From Aphrophora alni (taxonomy: Eukaryota; Arthropoda; Insecta; Hemiptera; Aphrophoridae): a stretch of DNA of 64,000 nt. The stretch spans positions 5,859,000 through 5,922,999 of the forward strand of contig OY740766.1 in the NCBI GenBank assembly GCA_963513935.1, in the 5' to 3' direction. Positions 10,860 through 23,165 of this stretch are shown piece after piece (the stretch's first letter is position 1; each line of letters begins with the position of its first letter). Made by a program: the position numbers and the translations under genes. The notes beneath the pieces were generated by a model that saw only the letters and a list, made by a program, of their open reading frames with translations, was not told the origin of the DNA and made no database searches.

Positions 10860-11200
10860 AACTGTTGAAGCCGGCAGACTAGACGTGTGGCCTCTGTCAC
10901 ACAACAGAACTTTAAATATATTATGATGAATACTGTGTACTGTAATAATTTTATTACAACTTGATGTGAGTGTTTTTGTGTTTTCATATATACGACAGCC
11001 TGATGATGCCATCTGTATATGGCGAAACATGTCGTTGAATTAGTAGTGAATAGGTAATCTGTTATAGACTTTGTATTTCAAAATGTCAAATAAATTATTG
11101 CACAATCTTTCTCACTCAAATCGACCAAAACTATTAATCACTATAAATATCAGTTCGGTAGTTGTCAGACAAAAAATGAAAATAAACCAGATACGCTTTT
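10860..11200 (+). mobile_element. Fragment with hammerhead-like motif, Penelope-type terminal repeat
   Basis: Contains the ribozyme-like motif at 10985-11045, followed by a copy of a repeat found at several other places in the window (core ATTGCACAATCTTTCTCAC near 11096 and CAGTTCGGTAGTTGTCAG at ~11151-11168) and then by an (AT)n tract at 11205. The arrangement of ribozyme, short unique stretch and TA microsatellite resembles the insertion at 4880-5185. No RT or GIY-YIG coding is present here, so it would be a truncated or non-autonomous copy. Confidence 0.35.
10985..11045 (+). ncRNA. Hammerhead-like ribozyme motif
   Basis: CTGATGA at 11000-11006, a 5-bp stem II GCCAT/ATGGC (11008-11012 with 11019-11023) closed by a 6-nt loop, GAAA at 11024-11027, a tiny palindromic stem III (ACATGT) and a GTC cleavage triplet ending at 11033. 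Flanking CGAC (10993-10996) can pair with GTTG (11034-11037) as stem I, but three unpaired bases separate it from the CTGATGA box. As in the copy at 5057, one extra base sits before stem II. Structure is convincing; catalysis is not proven. Confidence 0.5.
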
Positions 11201-11201
11201 C

Positions 11202-11204
<3 letters not shown>

Positions 11205-11240
<36 letters not shown>
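11205..11240. repeat. (AT)n microsatellite
   Basis: About 18 uninterrupted AT units directly upstream of the tRNA-like SINE head and downstream of the ribozyme-bearing fragment. Confidence 0.95.
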
Positions 11241-11243
<3 letters not shown>

Positions 11244-11248
11244 ATTGG

Positions 11249-11500
11249 CTCCGGGATGATCTAGTGGTTAGCGCCTAGCTTCACGAATGAGAGGTACCGG
11301 TTTCATCCCCGATGGGTGCTCAAACATTTACGGAGTTGACCCAACTTCGTGGGGGGATTTTTAAGCTACAATTCATAGGAAAGTCTGGTCATGAAGACTA
11401 GAAGAACGCCGCTGGTATTTTGATGTTCTACAACAAATTATTTGACTAACATTCGTGAACCGAGCCAGGGCTTTTCACGGCTCTTTCACCACGGAATTAT
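11249..11500 (+). mobile_element. tRNA-derived SINE-like repeat
   Basis: The first ~75 bases look like a tRNA gene head. A-box-like TGATCTAGTGGTTAGCG (11261-11277) is followed ~34 bases on by a B-box-like GGTTTCATCCC (about 11299-11309, 8 of 11 to consensus). The promoter boxes have normal spacing for RNA polymerase III. The sequence downstream to ~11500 is less AT-rich than its surroundings and ends in GAGCCAGGGCTTTTCAC. A similar GAGCCAGGGCTTGAACGAG occurs on the minus strand near 41115-41135. It is preceded by (AT)n. It does not fold into a clean tRNA, so it is a SINE or tRNA relic rather than a working tRNA. Confidence 0.45.
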
Positions 11501-14100
11501 ATGTTTAAATAGGAGATAAAATAATTTCACCTGCACCGTATTTCTTTATACTAGTATTTTAATGACAGCGATCACACGGCTCATATGTTTTACAATTATT
11601 TCTAAACCGTATTATTTCGTTACTTCCTATATTGCATGCGATGTGTCTCATTAATCTTCAAATTTCAGTGAAAGTTGGAGGAAATTGGTACAGACGAGTT
11701 TGAGAAATTGCGTCTTTCATAACAGCCTAGTGGCCGAATTTTTAATATGTTTATAGATAACTCACGAATCACCATATTTTGTGAGATAGCCATTCGTTAG
11801 GTTTGAGTCCTTAGAAGAATGTATACAGAGTTAACATTTGAGAACACTTTGTATAAAATCAAGAGCATGGGAACACTTATCGGAATAAAGGGGGTTTTTT
11901 GTATGTTTACTAATGTAGTATTGTAAGTTTTAAATTAAATACAATGAATTTATTAGGGTTTATAAAAATTTAATAAATCCGTATATTGTGAAATTTAACG
12001 AATAAAAATATATAGTATTAATCTTTAGGTATTAAATATCATTATTATTAGTTTTATCATGGGGAAAAAAAATTTTATCTAGTCTTTAGGTTGTCCATTT
12101 TCATCACGACAGTTAGTGCTAGTTGACAAGGTGTATTACCTATTGGAATTGCACATTTTGGAAAAAGAATTATTTGTGTTTAGATTTTTTTTTTCGTGGA
12201 GAGAAGTTTATTTTCTCGCGATAAATATCGTCTTCTCCACTCACTGCATGATTTTCTTCATGACTTCAGTTAGGATTTACTCTTGGATTAGCCTCTCTGA
12301 TGACTAGTTGATTACTTATCAGATCCTGTGAAAGTTGCTTCATAATTGAACATCGTGATACGGGGATATTATGTTTATACGATAAATTATCTGGCCGCGT
12401 GGCACTGTGATATTATGTCTATAGGATAAAGATACGGCCGTTTGATAAGAGTATGTCTGTTATAAACTCTCTACAGAGAATATTGCTTTCTCTTCTGATA
12501 GACATCTCCTTTTGTCTTTTATGTAATTATCTCCAGCTCATTGTCGTTTCCAGTGGACAGATCAAAGCTCTCAGTTGATGCTAAGAGAATATGTCTATTC
12601 AAGGATTATCTGCTGTTACATTAAAATTTAAAAAAAAACTAATATGACTATTATTCTTTTTCGGCACGTAAATAACAAGAGTGGATCTGTCAGCAAAAAG
12701 AAACATGCAACTTTTTTCTGGCATACTTTTTGTTTGAGTAAGCATTGATTGACTGTCCTGTCTGTATTTCAGAATGTTTCAAATAGTGTGGTTTAGTGCT
12801 TCGGTTGTAAATTTTGTTGTAAGGGTGTATCGCAAGTTATATTCCGGCCATAAATTTCCATTTTTATCTTAAAACAATTTTCTGAATCAACTAATGAATA
12901 AAATCTTCACTTCATATTTATTTGTCTAGCTTGTTTGAATAATATACTGCTTGAATTGACATAGTCCAAAAAAAATTATAGACATTTAATCTACAGTGTA
13001 ATTCGTTCCAGAACTGTATGAATTTTTACATTGCTTCACAAATCCGTCAAACACTTCTCTTAGAGGGGTTAATGTGTCATCGATGTTGTTAATTAGTAAA
13101 GCTTACCGAAGAAACTTTTAAGCCGATTCAGGTTTATTGGCGGAACCATTCGGAGGATCGTTGGGATAACATTTTTTTTTCTACATAAATAAAACAAGTT
13201 TAATTTTGAAGATTACACAATCTCATAAAGATTTTAAAAATCGAAAAAATGCCGAAATTACATCTGAATTATTATTCTGACAGTTTGTTCCTCTTGAATA
13301 ATTTTGTTTAATCATACCAATACATCGACTTATGTCAGGAACAATTCGGTGTATTGTTTCATTGGAGAAAAATACATTCCCTGCCTCAATTGGAAATACT
13401 GCTTTCCTAACATATTTCATTTAAAACCTCCAACCTCTGTTACTACATTATGAAGTCTTGTTCTTATTCTGTTATTACGTTCAGGACATTGGAATTTTCC
13501 AACTCTCATGTTCACTTTATTCTCAATTATTTTCTTCCTACTGGTTTACTATCCATGCATTCACCGTCATCACCCTCATTAGCATTGTTGGTGTTCACCA
13601 TCACTTCCTTCAAAAGCCACATGTGGATATTTTGTTCACACTCAAATCGATGTCAAATAAACAAATAATAATCGTAAAACACGTCGCGAAAAAAACTACG
13701 TTCGTAAGACACCTCCGTATACAATAAAACTAAAATAATAGGAAAAAATAGCATTTGAAAGAAGTAAAATAATGTCTAAGTTATGATACGCAACTGAGCT
13801 CAACGCTCACAGTACTGAAAGGCAGGAGAGGGCAGATGTAAGCAGGGCTGGAATGTAGTCTGAGGTTGACTATTTAGTGTTCCTAGAAAGGTATACTACA
13901 CGTAAAAAATAAACGTCAATAAATATATGGCGCTCCATTCTCAAAGATTAATATTATCTAAGAATGGTTTGTTTCTATGGAAATGATACAAATTTTAAAA
14001 TTAATATTTTCAAATATTTTAAATTAAAGTTCTTGAGTGATTAAATAACGGACTTGTTAAATTAAATAAATCATAAAAGACAAAACTCATATTAAAATCA
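11501..14100. other. AT-rich non-coding DNA
   Basis: No supported gene. The short ORFs around 13223-13727 lack any family resemblance. No tandem repeats. This stretch would be the upstream region of the ORF at 14117 if that is a gene. Confidence 0.3.
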
Positions 14101-14116
14101 TATTAAAAAACTCAAC

Positions 14117-14542
14117 ATGTACATTAAAAATCGCATGCTCTTCTGTTCAGCATTTTCCGCTTTGTTCCTCGTAGTTTTCAGTGATCAGTATGCAGATAGT
14201 TTAGAGGGATTGACAGAGGAATCACTACCGGATGATTTCTTCGTACCGGACGATGAAGATTACTTTGTGACTGAACCGACTAAAGCCCCTAACATTACAA
14301 CCACTACGTTGGAAACCGCTACAATATCTTCTGAAGATATATCATCAGATGAAGAAAACATACTTGATTCTGTGCATGCGTCAAAGTACAATTCCTCGGC
14401 AATAAAAGTTATGAACAGTTCGCTGTACGATGATTATATGTGCACTACATTGTCCGGAAGAACAATTATTGTCAATAACTACATCGTTATTATCACTGTA
14501 ATTCTTTATAAATATGTGACTTATATAATTCAAATAGTGTAA
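14117..14542 (+). CDS. Hypothetical secreted or membrane protein (or its first exon)
   Basis: The ATG at 14117 sits in the favourable context CTCAACATG. Residues 1-7 are basic, then MLFCSAFSALFLVVFS is a good signal-peptide core with likely cleavage soon after residue ~22. Residues ~25-85 are strongly acidic and Ser/Thr-rich (EESLPDDFF, DDEDYF, TTTTLETATISSEDISS), with sequons NIT (~59) and two NSS (~92 and ~100), as in mucin-like extracellular stalks. Residues ~114-141 are hydrophobic, ending IIQIV. They could be a membrane anchor, but the DNA there becomes as AT-rich as intron, so the real exon may end near residue 112. I do not recognise a family. Composition makes it one of the two best host-gene candidates here. 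Confidence 0.4.
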   Translation: MYIKNRMLFCSAFSALFLVVFSDQYADSLEGLTEESLPDDFFVPDDEDYFVTEPTKAPNITTTTLETATISSEDISSDEENILDSVHASKYNSSAIKVMNSSLYDDYMCTTLSGRTIIVNNYIVIITVILYKYVTYIIQIV

Positions 14543-15730
14543 ATTGTGTTATAGTAATGAAAAATTGTTTATTTTACACCGTAGAAAATGGGTTATTTAT
14601 CTGAACGGGGAATTTGTTCAACAAAATAATTAAGATTGATAGATATCATAAAATTTATGTGTTAAAAGGCTCAATTATGGAGAAGAAAGATTTGTCTGCA
14701 CGTGAACTATGCTGGCTTGTAGAACCAGCTGACTTTTTTATGGTGTAGTTTGTAAGAGGGTGTAATAAAATAATATTTTTTAAAGCGAAAAATATCATGG
14801 TCTTCAATTATTACTCTAAATAAATTTAAAAATAAGGATAAATTGAAACCTCCAGTCATCGATCCTTCTAATAGTGTCAGCGGCGGAAAGAACATGTTAA
14901 AAAACCAAGCGATACCTATTAGGAAAGATTACTGAGAAGGAAGGATCTAACACAAGGCTATATTTATCCAGTTATAATAAATTGAGATCGGGTGGCTTTT
15001 CCTATAGGAGTAGAATGAAACAGCTCGGGGTAGACATTTTGGATTTTAGGGACTTGCAAAATATCAAACTCCGTAATCTGATAAGATATCAGAAAAAATA
15101 AATAGGTTTGGTAAAGGTGAGAATAATATTACATAAGTGGAAATAAAGGGAAGCACAATTCCATCACAAACTTACAGCATGAACGAACGACTGACACTTT
15201 TTGATCCTGCTAAATTTCCTTGTGCATTAGATGATGATATTTGAGCTATATTACTCAATTTGAGCGATCTGCATTAGGGAATGTCTAACAAAAAAAAAGA
15301 AAAGTTGCTAACTTTCCGATGTACTTAGACGATGTGGCAATAAATGTTCATAAAAATTAGAAAAGGAAGCACAGAAATTTGTGTTGGGTGGAAATTTAAA
15401 AAACTTATTCCACAGTTTTTGCACCACTGCAGATGTTGTTATTACGATACAATAAAGAGTAAAATTTCCCGGGTAGTCTGTCATAAAATATCGGACGGAC
15501 ATTGAGCTTTCATATTCACAATTAGACAATATGCCCGAAAAGAAACATTGTGGTAACATTTTAAAAGGCCTTAATCTAGTTCTTCTACAACAAATAGCAA
15601 TGTTGGACAATTCAACTTTGGTTAGGTTAAAAGCTCATATTCAGGGTTAAGACGGGAAATTGGTTCATGCGTGAACGTTTATAAATTAATTCCTTTTTAA
15701 TGCGTATGAGAGTTATAATAATGGTATGCA
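14543..15730. other. Non-coding DNA, with a trace of a dispersed repeat
   Basis: No gene supported. AAGGAAGGATCTAACACAAG near 14938-14957 resembles the end of the dispersed repeat seen at 32990, 44470 and 62330. Confidence 0.3.

Positions 15731-15758
<28 letters not shown>
15731..15758. repeat. (AT)n microsatellite
   Basis: About 14 AT units, uninterrupted. Confidence 0.95.
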
Positions 15759-15761
<3 letters not shown>

Positions 15762-15815
15762 GTAGTGTATAAGTTGATAATTTCCAGATCTATACATTAA
15801 ACTAGGGACAAAAGG

Positions 15816-16121
15816 TACGATGAGAGGAGAGGGGACAAGCGCAAAAGACCTCGTGTAGTTGAGGACAGGAGGCGACAGAGCGATACTCAAGGCATGGGGT
15901 ACACAGAAGCATAAATGATTATAGAGAGATATACAGTCGATGTGGACAAAAAAACAGTTCAGTTTCAAGAGACAAAATTTTGTAAATATGGAAAATACGG
16001 TCATTTTGCTAGTGATGTCAAAAGACTAATTAGGCCAGGAATGCGTGAGAAGCACATAGCCTATACAGTCTCGGGGACAGTATTGTTTTTAACAGAAATG
16101 AAAGACGACATGAACAATTAA
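15816..16121 (+). pseudogene. Possible retrotransposon gag relic with a degraded zinc knuckle
   Basis: One plus-strand frame is open from ~15816 except for a single TAA at 15912-15914. Before the stop it is highly basic (YDERRGDKRKRPRVVEDRRR). After it comes a 68-residue ORF starting MIIERYTVDVD with KFCKYGKYGHFASDVKRL, which looks like a CCHC zinc knuckle (CxxCxxxGHxxxxC) whose second and fourth Cys have become Gly and Val. Basic stretch plus knuckle is the usual C-terminal layout of LTR-retrotransposon Gag. No protease, RT or LTR could be seen nearby, so this is tentative. Confidence 0.3.
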
Positions 16122-19100
16122 TTAAAACAAAATCCATAACGATTGAAGCAACAAATATTCCAGTGGCGGTATAATTGCAAAACAACGAAGTTGTGAAAAT
16201 AGCATTGACAAGAATTCCTTACAATAAAATGTTCTAGGGACAAAATTTCAGCAGTATATAGAATGAATGACAACACTACTGCAAGTACCGATGTAGAACA
16301 CTTTTTAAAAAATAACAAATTCATTACATAGAACTTTGGAAACACACGAAACTTGGTTGGCAAATACATTTAATGGAAACACTTGTAGTAACGATATGCC
16401 TATTATTTCAGATACAGAGTGTAACATTTCTCCACTAGCTTCAAAAGATATTCGTCTAACTTCAGCGAAAGCTTCATCTATGACGGTTGCAGAGAAAGCA
16501 ATTACAACGTTTCAAATACAGAGTCTTATAGTCAAGCGGTATATTTAATTCAGGACTTAGCGTGAGACATTTCAAATAATACCAGAAACATTAATTCAAA
16601 TCACGACAGTGTTCTACTTGGAATACATAAATTTCACATACAGGGCGCTTGTTAACAATTTCTAAATATTTGGAAAATACAGAACAAATGGTTTGTTTAA
16701 TAAAGGAGAATATTTAAAGCGCAAAAGGCTCGAAACATAAAGACAGTTCTCGCCAAGTGATACGTTAAAGAGAGAGGATAACAGGACTAATTATGATTTT
16801 TTTTTTAAATGACAAAAAGGGGATATAAACAAATTGGAGCAAATGTCGATACGAAGTGAAAATAATTTTTTTTAAAAATGAAATTAAAAAAATACCCCAA
16901 AGCGTAATTATATATAGACCTACTCAAAAAGGACAAATAATGGGAAAAACCTAAATGGAACCTAAATATACAAACTAAAATACCAAGCAGAAAAATAAGA
17001 GACACACTGAATGGAAAAGTGGATGTAAAAGAGAAGGTTAAATTAAAAAGAAAACGAGGAAAACCTAAGTTCAGGTTTGTTTTTAAAAAACCGACGTAAA
17101 ATACGAAGTATAACATGTATTGAATATTTTAAACGTCGACATTACGGATCAATTTCAGAAAGAAAACATCTGTTTTTCGTATAGTATAATAAAAAATTAT
17201 TTAAGTAATTTATAATAAGGGACCAAATTAGTAGGCATGTTTAGCTAACTGAAGGTTTTTGTGTATATGTATAATTAATAGACGTAACAGAATTTTTATG
17301 ATTCAGTTTATTCAATACTATTAACATTATTAATTTTAAATGTATTCTGTGCATACATACAAGTATAAGAACTATTCCCCAGCATTGAATTAATTGGCCA
17401 CTTTATTATAATTGATCAATTTTTGTGTTCGAATTCAAAATAAGACATTCCAAAAAGTCCCTAAAACCAAGTTTCATGGATAAATAACTATTTTAAGGAA
17501 TATTTTCCTTTAAACCAATAGTGAACATTCTCATTTGCTCAACGTTAATTTAGATTCAATTACATATTAATTGAGTTCTCTTTCATCAAAACTAGTAAAG
17601 GTTTAACGTACTTTAAACTTTTCGTCCTTGTTTACTAAACGAGTTTTCCGTGAACATTCGACACTGTTTCTAGCACGAAAATTGGTTCCAAATTTGATCA
17701 AAATCAGTTCACTAGTTTACTACGCATACGGTAGACAGACAGACGTAAATCTAAATACCTCTTTTCATTTTATCTGGTTCCTTCAAAACAGATATTTCCG
17801 CAAACAAACTCAAGTTCGATTTTATAACTTATCACATAACTTATAAGCATACTACTGTATGTAACTATACTTGGTAAATGTGATAAGTTAAAAAATGTTA
17901 TTTTATTTAATATAAACACATTTTTAGAGTTAATAAAGACAAGAAACTAATATAGCAACGAAAATATCAAATGGATTTTCCACCGCTAAATACTTAATCT
18001 CTATGATATCGAGTCCCGTAAAGAGATAAGATGTTAGGAGGTAGATTAATCCTTTGGTATCTCAAACCGCACAATCAACGCAAGGGTTTAAATCAGAGTC
18101 GTTTATTTTAACTTAAAGCAAAGTTTCGTGTAGTGGGATGTACACGCCAGAGGAAATAAATAATTTATCTCTACCTACAGCTCATCCGATGTCGTAAATA
18201 AGTAGAAATTTTTGTTTCCATATTTTTTTTTCATTATCAGTGACACACACACGCACACACATGCACATACATGCACGCTCTCGCAGTGTATTTATCACTG
18301 GTAATGGAAAAAGTGAATTCCAAACATTACATCCTTCTGAAATCTATAAAAACTTTATTAAAATAAAATACTAAATTATCTCTAATACAGAAACAAACCA
18401 GGGTCAGGACTAACTTATAGAATTCTACCCTGGTCATATTTTGAAAATAAACTTTATCTTGCAGTAACTCAAACCCCCATCAACAGACAAAATAATAGTT
18501 AACACCACCCGAAAAATAGAAGGGTCACTATTACCAATATATATTAAATATATATGAAATTTTCTATATATTTATTTATTTTAATCGTATCATTTTACAA
18601 ATGTTAATATTTATAATGTATATTTAAATAGTTCTTTGATTCTCTCATAAATTCGTAAATCATAAACCTAACTCGCGTTTTGAGTGACGGGAATTCCTAA
18701 CATTTTTCAATACAGGATTTCCAGTTATTTTTCGATGATTCGCGAAGTAGAATTTTCTGATATAGGTCGACTAATGAGTTGTATCTCACTAAACAAAAGT
18801 GGGAATGTAAAAAAACAGATGTCATAAAATAATTATTACCCTTCACCGCCGTAATCATAAGATATACTTAAGTGGAAACTTAGTAGCCTAATAAAGATTG
18901 ATTTTACTTAATCGCTATAGAAATTATAGGGAGTTTGGTAATCGTCGACAATGTCTCCTCCGTTTTTAACTGACCTTTACTGACCTCAGAAAAGCGAAAA
19001 GTAATTTACAACATGCCGGCGTCGTTGTCGTCTGTACCTAAGCACGATAGTGGCCACAAAAATTAGGAAACATACAATTTGGTACAGGGTACACCCTTTT

Positions 19101-20074
19101 GAAATGCAGTAAAATTTAATTGAAATTATCAAAATGTTTTTGTGTTCGTATGTCAAGTGTTATTGAAATAATACACTAAGTTAGATAAATATTTGCAATA
19201 TTCAATTCTGGATATATGGTAATAACCGTACCTCTCATGATAACAAAAAGCAAAGTTAGTGTTAGTAATGTAATTTTGAACACTGCCTTGCCAAGAAAAT
19301 GTAGGCTAATATTCATATATTTACGAAGGTAGCTGCACCAACACGAGTGTAGCAAGTGACGGTTCTTCAACATTTACATATCTGCGATGCCCGTTAAGGC
19401 CAACATACAGAAGTGAATCGAGCAGAGACTTTTTAATATAAATAGTGTTTCAATATTTCTTGACATTATTTCCAGAAATAAATTAATATATTGTTTATAT
19501 TAACATAAGTCTGGAAACGCTTAATGTTCTGTCCGTCGACCTTTCATGTTTTGCAAAAAAATTAAATAAACAGTATATCTTTGAAAGTTTATTACAACAC
19601 ATTTAGTGAAGTATTAATATACCCATTATGTACGTAACCGTTTACCAGTATTCAATAAAACCAAGAATTTAAATATATATTGTCAAATAGCTCTAAAACC
19701 ATCATCATTAGTAAATATTTACAAACAAAAACAAAGAATACCCCTTTTCATGAAAAAGAAATTGATTTTCAAACTTTGTTGTAAGTCGAAAAATAACCGA
19801 ATTATCAAAAAAAAATAAACTAAAAACATAACTTCTTTGCAATTGTTTAAAACATCCAAGATTAACCTAAATTGAAGTATGGAATTATGATAAATATCGT
19901 AATAATAGGTTACTTTAATCTATTGCCCAGAAAGGCACCAAAAATAAAACTGTTTTTCTTAACAATTTCAAAATGACGACTTGTGTTTTAATACTAATTT
20001 AAATATTAGGTAGGCCTATTTAATATATTTAATTTAAATATTTTATAATTTTGTTTTTATATTGTTACTAGCTG
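16122..20074. other. AT-rich non-coding DNA
   Basis: No supported gene. Minor features: a short inverted pair AACTTATCACAT / ATGTGATAAGTT around 17826 and 17877, and a degenerate CA-rich microsatellite at 18243-18276. The run of A-rich purine sequence at 16680-17110 may be more of the gag-like relic to its left but has no readable motif. Confidence 0.3.
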
Positions 20075-21050
20075 TTACCAACGGCTTCGCACTCGAATAT
20101 TTCAGATTCAAGATTTTTAGAACAACCCTAAAAGTGGTGCTATGCCCAAATGTTCAGCAATACACCAATTTTGATCAAAATCATCCCATAAATAACAAAG
20201 ATATGATACTTTTTTGGGTAAAAACACCCTTAAAGTAGAACAATTTCAAAACCCTATCTTAGTACTCGTCAACAGAACTGCCCCAAACGATGTTATACAA
20301 TTAATAGCTCTAGATGTCTTGGATCCAGAGATATGCTTTAGGGGTAAAAAAAAATTCTCGGAGTGGAATATTTTCGAAACCTTTTCTTAGTTCGCGTCCT
20401 ACAGTCCCACCCCAAACGATGTTAAAAATTTCATAGGTCTATGCTTTTTGGATCCAGAGATATACTTTAGGGGTAAAAACACCCTTAAAGTAGAACAATT
20501 TCAAAACCCGATCTTAGTACGCGTCAACAGATCTGCCCCAAACGATGTTATAAAACTAATATCTCTATGCTTTTTGGATCCAGAGATATACTTTAGGGGT
20601 AAAAACACCCTTAAAGTAGAACAATTTCAAAACCCGATCTTAGTACGCGTCAACAGATCTGCCCCAAACGATGTTATAAAACTAATATCTCTATGCTTTT
20701 TGGATCCAGAGATATACTTTAGGGGTAAAAACACCCTTAAAGTAGAACAATTTCAAAACCCGATCTTAGTACGCGTCAACAGATCTGCCCCAAACGATGT
20801 TATAAAACTAATATCTCTATGCTTTTTGGATCCAGAGATATACTTTAGGGGTAAAAAACCCTTGGAGTGGAACATTTTCAAAAGCCGATCTTAGTACGCG
20901 TCAACAGATCTGCCCCAAACGATGTTATAAAACTAATATCTCTATGCTTTTTGGATCCAGAGATATACTTTAGGGGTAAAAAACCCTTGGAGTGGAACAT
21001 TTTCAAAAGCCTCTCTTAGTACGCGTCTACAGACCTACCCCAAACCATGT
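20075..21050 (+). repeat. Dispersed repeat containing a 126-bp tandem array
   Basis: The left end is TAGCTGTTACCAACGGCTTC followed by a single-copy part with CCAATTTTGATCAAAATC. From ~20190 the sequence becomes a tandem array whose units begin at GGATCCAGAGATAT: 20321, 20450, 20576, 20702, 20828 and 20953. The central units are identical or almost so with period exactly 126 bp (42 codons), so one frame stays open for 148 codons (20448-20894) as a repeated 42-residue block starting DPEIYFRGKNTLKVEQF. Outer units are diverged, the normal pattern of unequal exchange. Related single copies lie inverted at 22610-22955 and 46665-46880. The open frame follows from the period being divisible by 3; I do not call it a gene. 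Confidence 0.85.
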
Positions 21051-22609
21051 TAAAACGTTTCGTTTCTTGTAAATCTTTTGTAATGTAATAGTTTTTCAAC
21101 TTTATTTATTCTGTGTGTCGACTGCTTTAAACAAACTTACCCCACTGGATAAGACTCCTTGCAAATACCCAATTGCTGGACATTTATTTAGAGGACCTAA
21201 TTGTATTACGGGACTGGGTATGTACCATTGACACCCATCTACTTCTATCTTTTTTCTTCGTGTGTTCGAGTGGTATAAGAGATGTTTTGAAAACGACGAA
21301 TATTATATTTGGTTTTGTGGATGGCTGTGCCACAAAGTTGGTGCAATATTTTTTTCAACTTTTATTTCACAATTGAACTTTAGAAAGGTCAATTGCTTTT
21401 AAAAAAAATTCCATTCTTTCAGCACTTGCAGTTGCCTTTGAATAAATAAAGTCAACTTCATACTATGACAAAGGTCTGAGATGAGAATACGGGTAACAAA
21501 GCAATGCTGGGTCTGAATAAGTAACCTAATCGATAAGCTTTTGTGAGTTTCAAATAATGCTTTACCTGATTAATGAGTTATATCATGATGAGTGCACTCA
21601 ATACATCATAAAGAGGTGATGAGTATACATGTAAATGGTCGAGAAAAAATTAAATGTGTAACTAGTAATGTTCAGTGACTAGTATTTTTCCATACTATTT
21701 GTTTACTTTTTAGTACTCTGCTTTTATAATGAAGCTCCAACTTTGACTAAGCTGTAATAAATGAACAATTAGAGGTTGTTATTGGACTTGATTTATATCA
21801 ATAGGAACTAAAAATATCCATTTCAAACTAATGCAATTATTAAATTAACTATAATTGTATTTTTATTGTATTCAAATAATAATTCAATATACCTTAGCCT
21901 ATATGTTACATTTTAATGAAATTCAACTAAAATTACCATTTAGTAGAGCTACTATTTTTTTATTTTTTTTTTTTGTGTAATGTTTTTAAAATTTTTATTT
22001 TAAATCATAACTTTTTACAGTTTACTATTTGTGCACTATTGGATTCAGATTTGAAAGCTACGTAAAATGATATGTTGAAGAATAAAGTAAGTAGGTACCA
22101 AAGAGAGCTTTGTATTTTAAAATGGTCCGTAATTTTTAAATTTAATAACTGATAGTTTCTGACTAACGTAGATGTCAAACGATTCCTAAACCAGAGCATA
22201 AATTTAATTTGTAGCAAAATCTGTTTAAAAGTACAATCTCTGAGGTGATTATTCATACATATTAACTTATTTATATATTTAACTTCTTTTTTATAAAATA
22301 TGAAAAATTTATAAATCGCCATATTACCATTTAATTCAAACTTCTGTTAAAAGTACAAAAACAATTCAAACATATTTCTCCTTTCTAAACCGAAATATAA
22401 AGTCGAGCGTATATTTTATGTCTTTTCATTTAATTTTCTTCTTCATACAAATAAAACAAATACTTTGAGGCTTCTTGGTATTTACGAAAACAACTATAAA
22501 TATATGTGGATGTTTATATTATCTATGTATGTATATAGAAAGTCAAAACCAACTGACTGAATCAAGAAATCTAGAGCTATGAATGTTTTAACATAGTTTT
22601 TTAACATAT
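21051..22609. other. AT-rich non-coding DNA between two repeat copies
   Basis: No supported gene; the 105-codon minus frame at 22005-22322 has no recognisable domain. Several T- and A-rich runs. Confidence 0.3.
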
Positions 22610-22955
22610 TTTGAGTAGGTCTGTAAACGCGTCCTAAGAAAGGGTTTTGAAAATGTTCCACTCCAAGGGTGTTTTTTACTCATAAAGCATATATCTGGAT
22701 CCAAGAAGCCCAGATCTATGAATTTATTAACATGTTTTGGGGTAGGCCTGTAGACGCATACTAAGAGAGGGTTTTTAAAATGTTCAACTACAAAGGTGTT
22801 ATTTAGCCTACCCCTTAAACAAGTATCATATCTTTGTTATTTTTGTGTCGATTTTGATCAAAATCCGTGTGTTGCTGTATTTGCGCATAATTATTTCCAA
22901 AGCACCACCATTAAGGTTGTGTTAAAACAACTTTTTTCTTTATAAAACTATCTCA
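22610..22955 (-). repeat. Inverted copy of the 126-bp-unit dispersed repeat
   Basis: The minus strand carries just under two diverged tandem units (GGATCCAGATATATG near 22681-22695) followed by the CGATTTTGATCAAAATC-type part near 22850-22866. It is 1.6 kb from and inverted to the array at 20075-21050. It lacks the expansion seen there, which suggests amplification happened only in the left copy. Confidence 0.7.
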
Positions 22956-23060
22956 ACCATCCCCAAGTGTAACTGTATATCAACTACTGTACAACTTTTA
23001 CACTGTTTACGCTTGTACAGCACAATCAAAGCAGGTATTTATATAAATATATATAAAAGG

Positions 23061-23165
23061 TCATATTAAATATATAAATTTGTTTCAAAGACTACGCCCG
23101 TGGTTTATTTTCACTAACAACTACCGAACTGTAATTTGTAGTGACAAATAGTTTTGGTTTATTTT
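23061..23165 (-). repeat. Dispersed repeat copy (CAGTTCGGTAGTTGTTAG family)
   Basis: The minus strand contains AAAACTATTTGTCACTACAA, CAGTTCGGTAGTTGTTAG, GTGAAAATAAACCA and GTAGTCTTTGAAACAA in that order. The same blocks recur near 11121-11195, 25106-25190 (minus) and in part at 25960-26060, 32365-32640, 46430-46620, 61860-61930 and 63120-63310. No coding capacity. It is a short non-autonomous repeat family of unknown type. Confidence 0.6.

Noticed and set aside
11249..11325. Functional tRNA gene
   Set aside because: A- and B-box-like motifs are present, but the acceptor and TΨC stems do not pair cleanly; a SINE head fits better.
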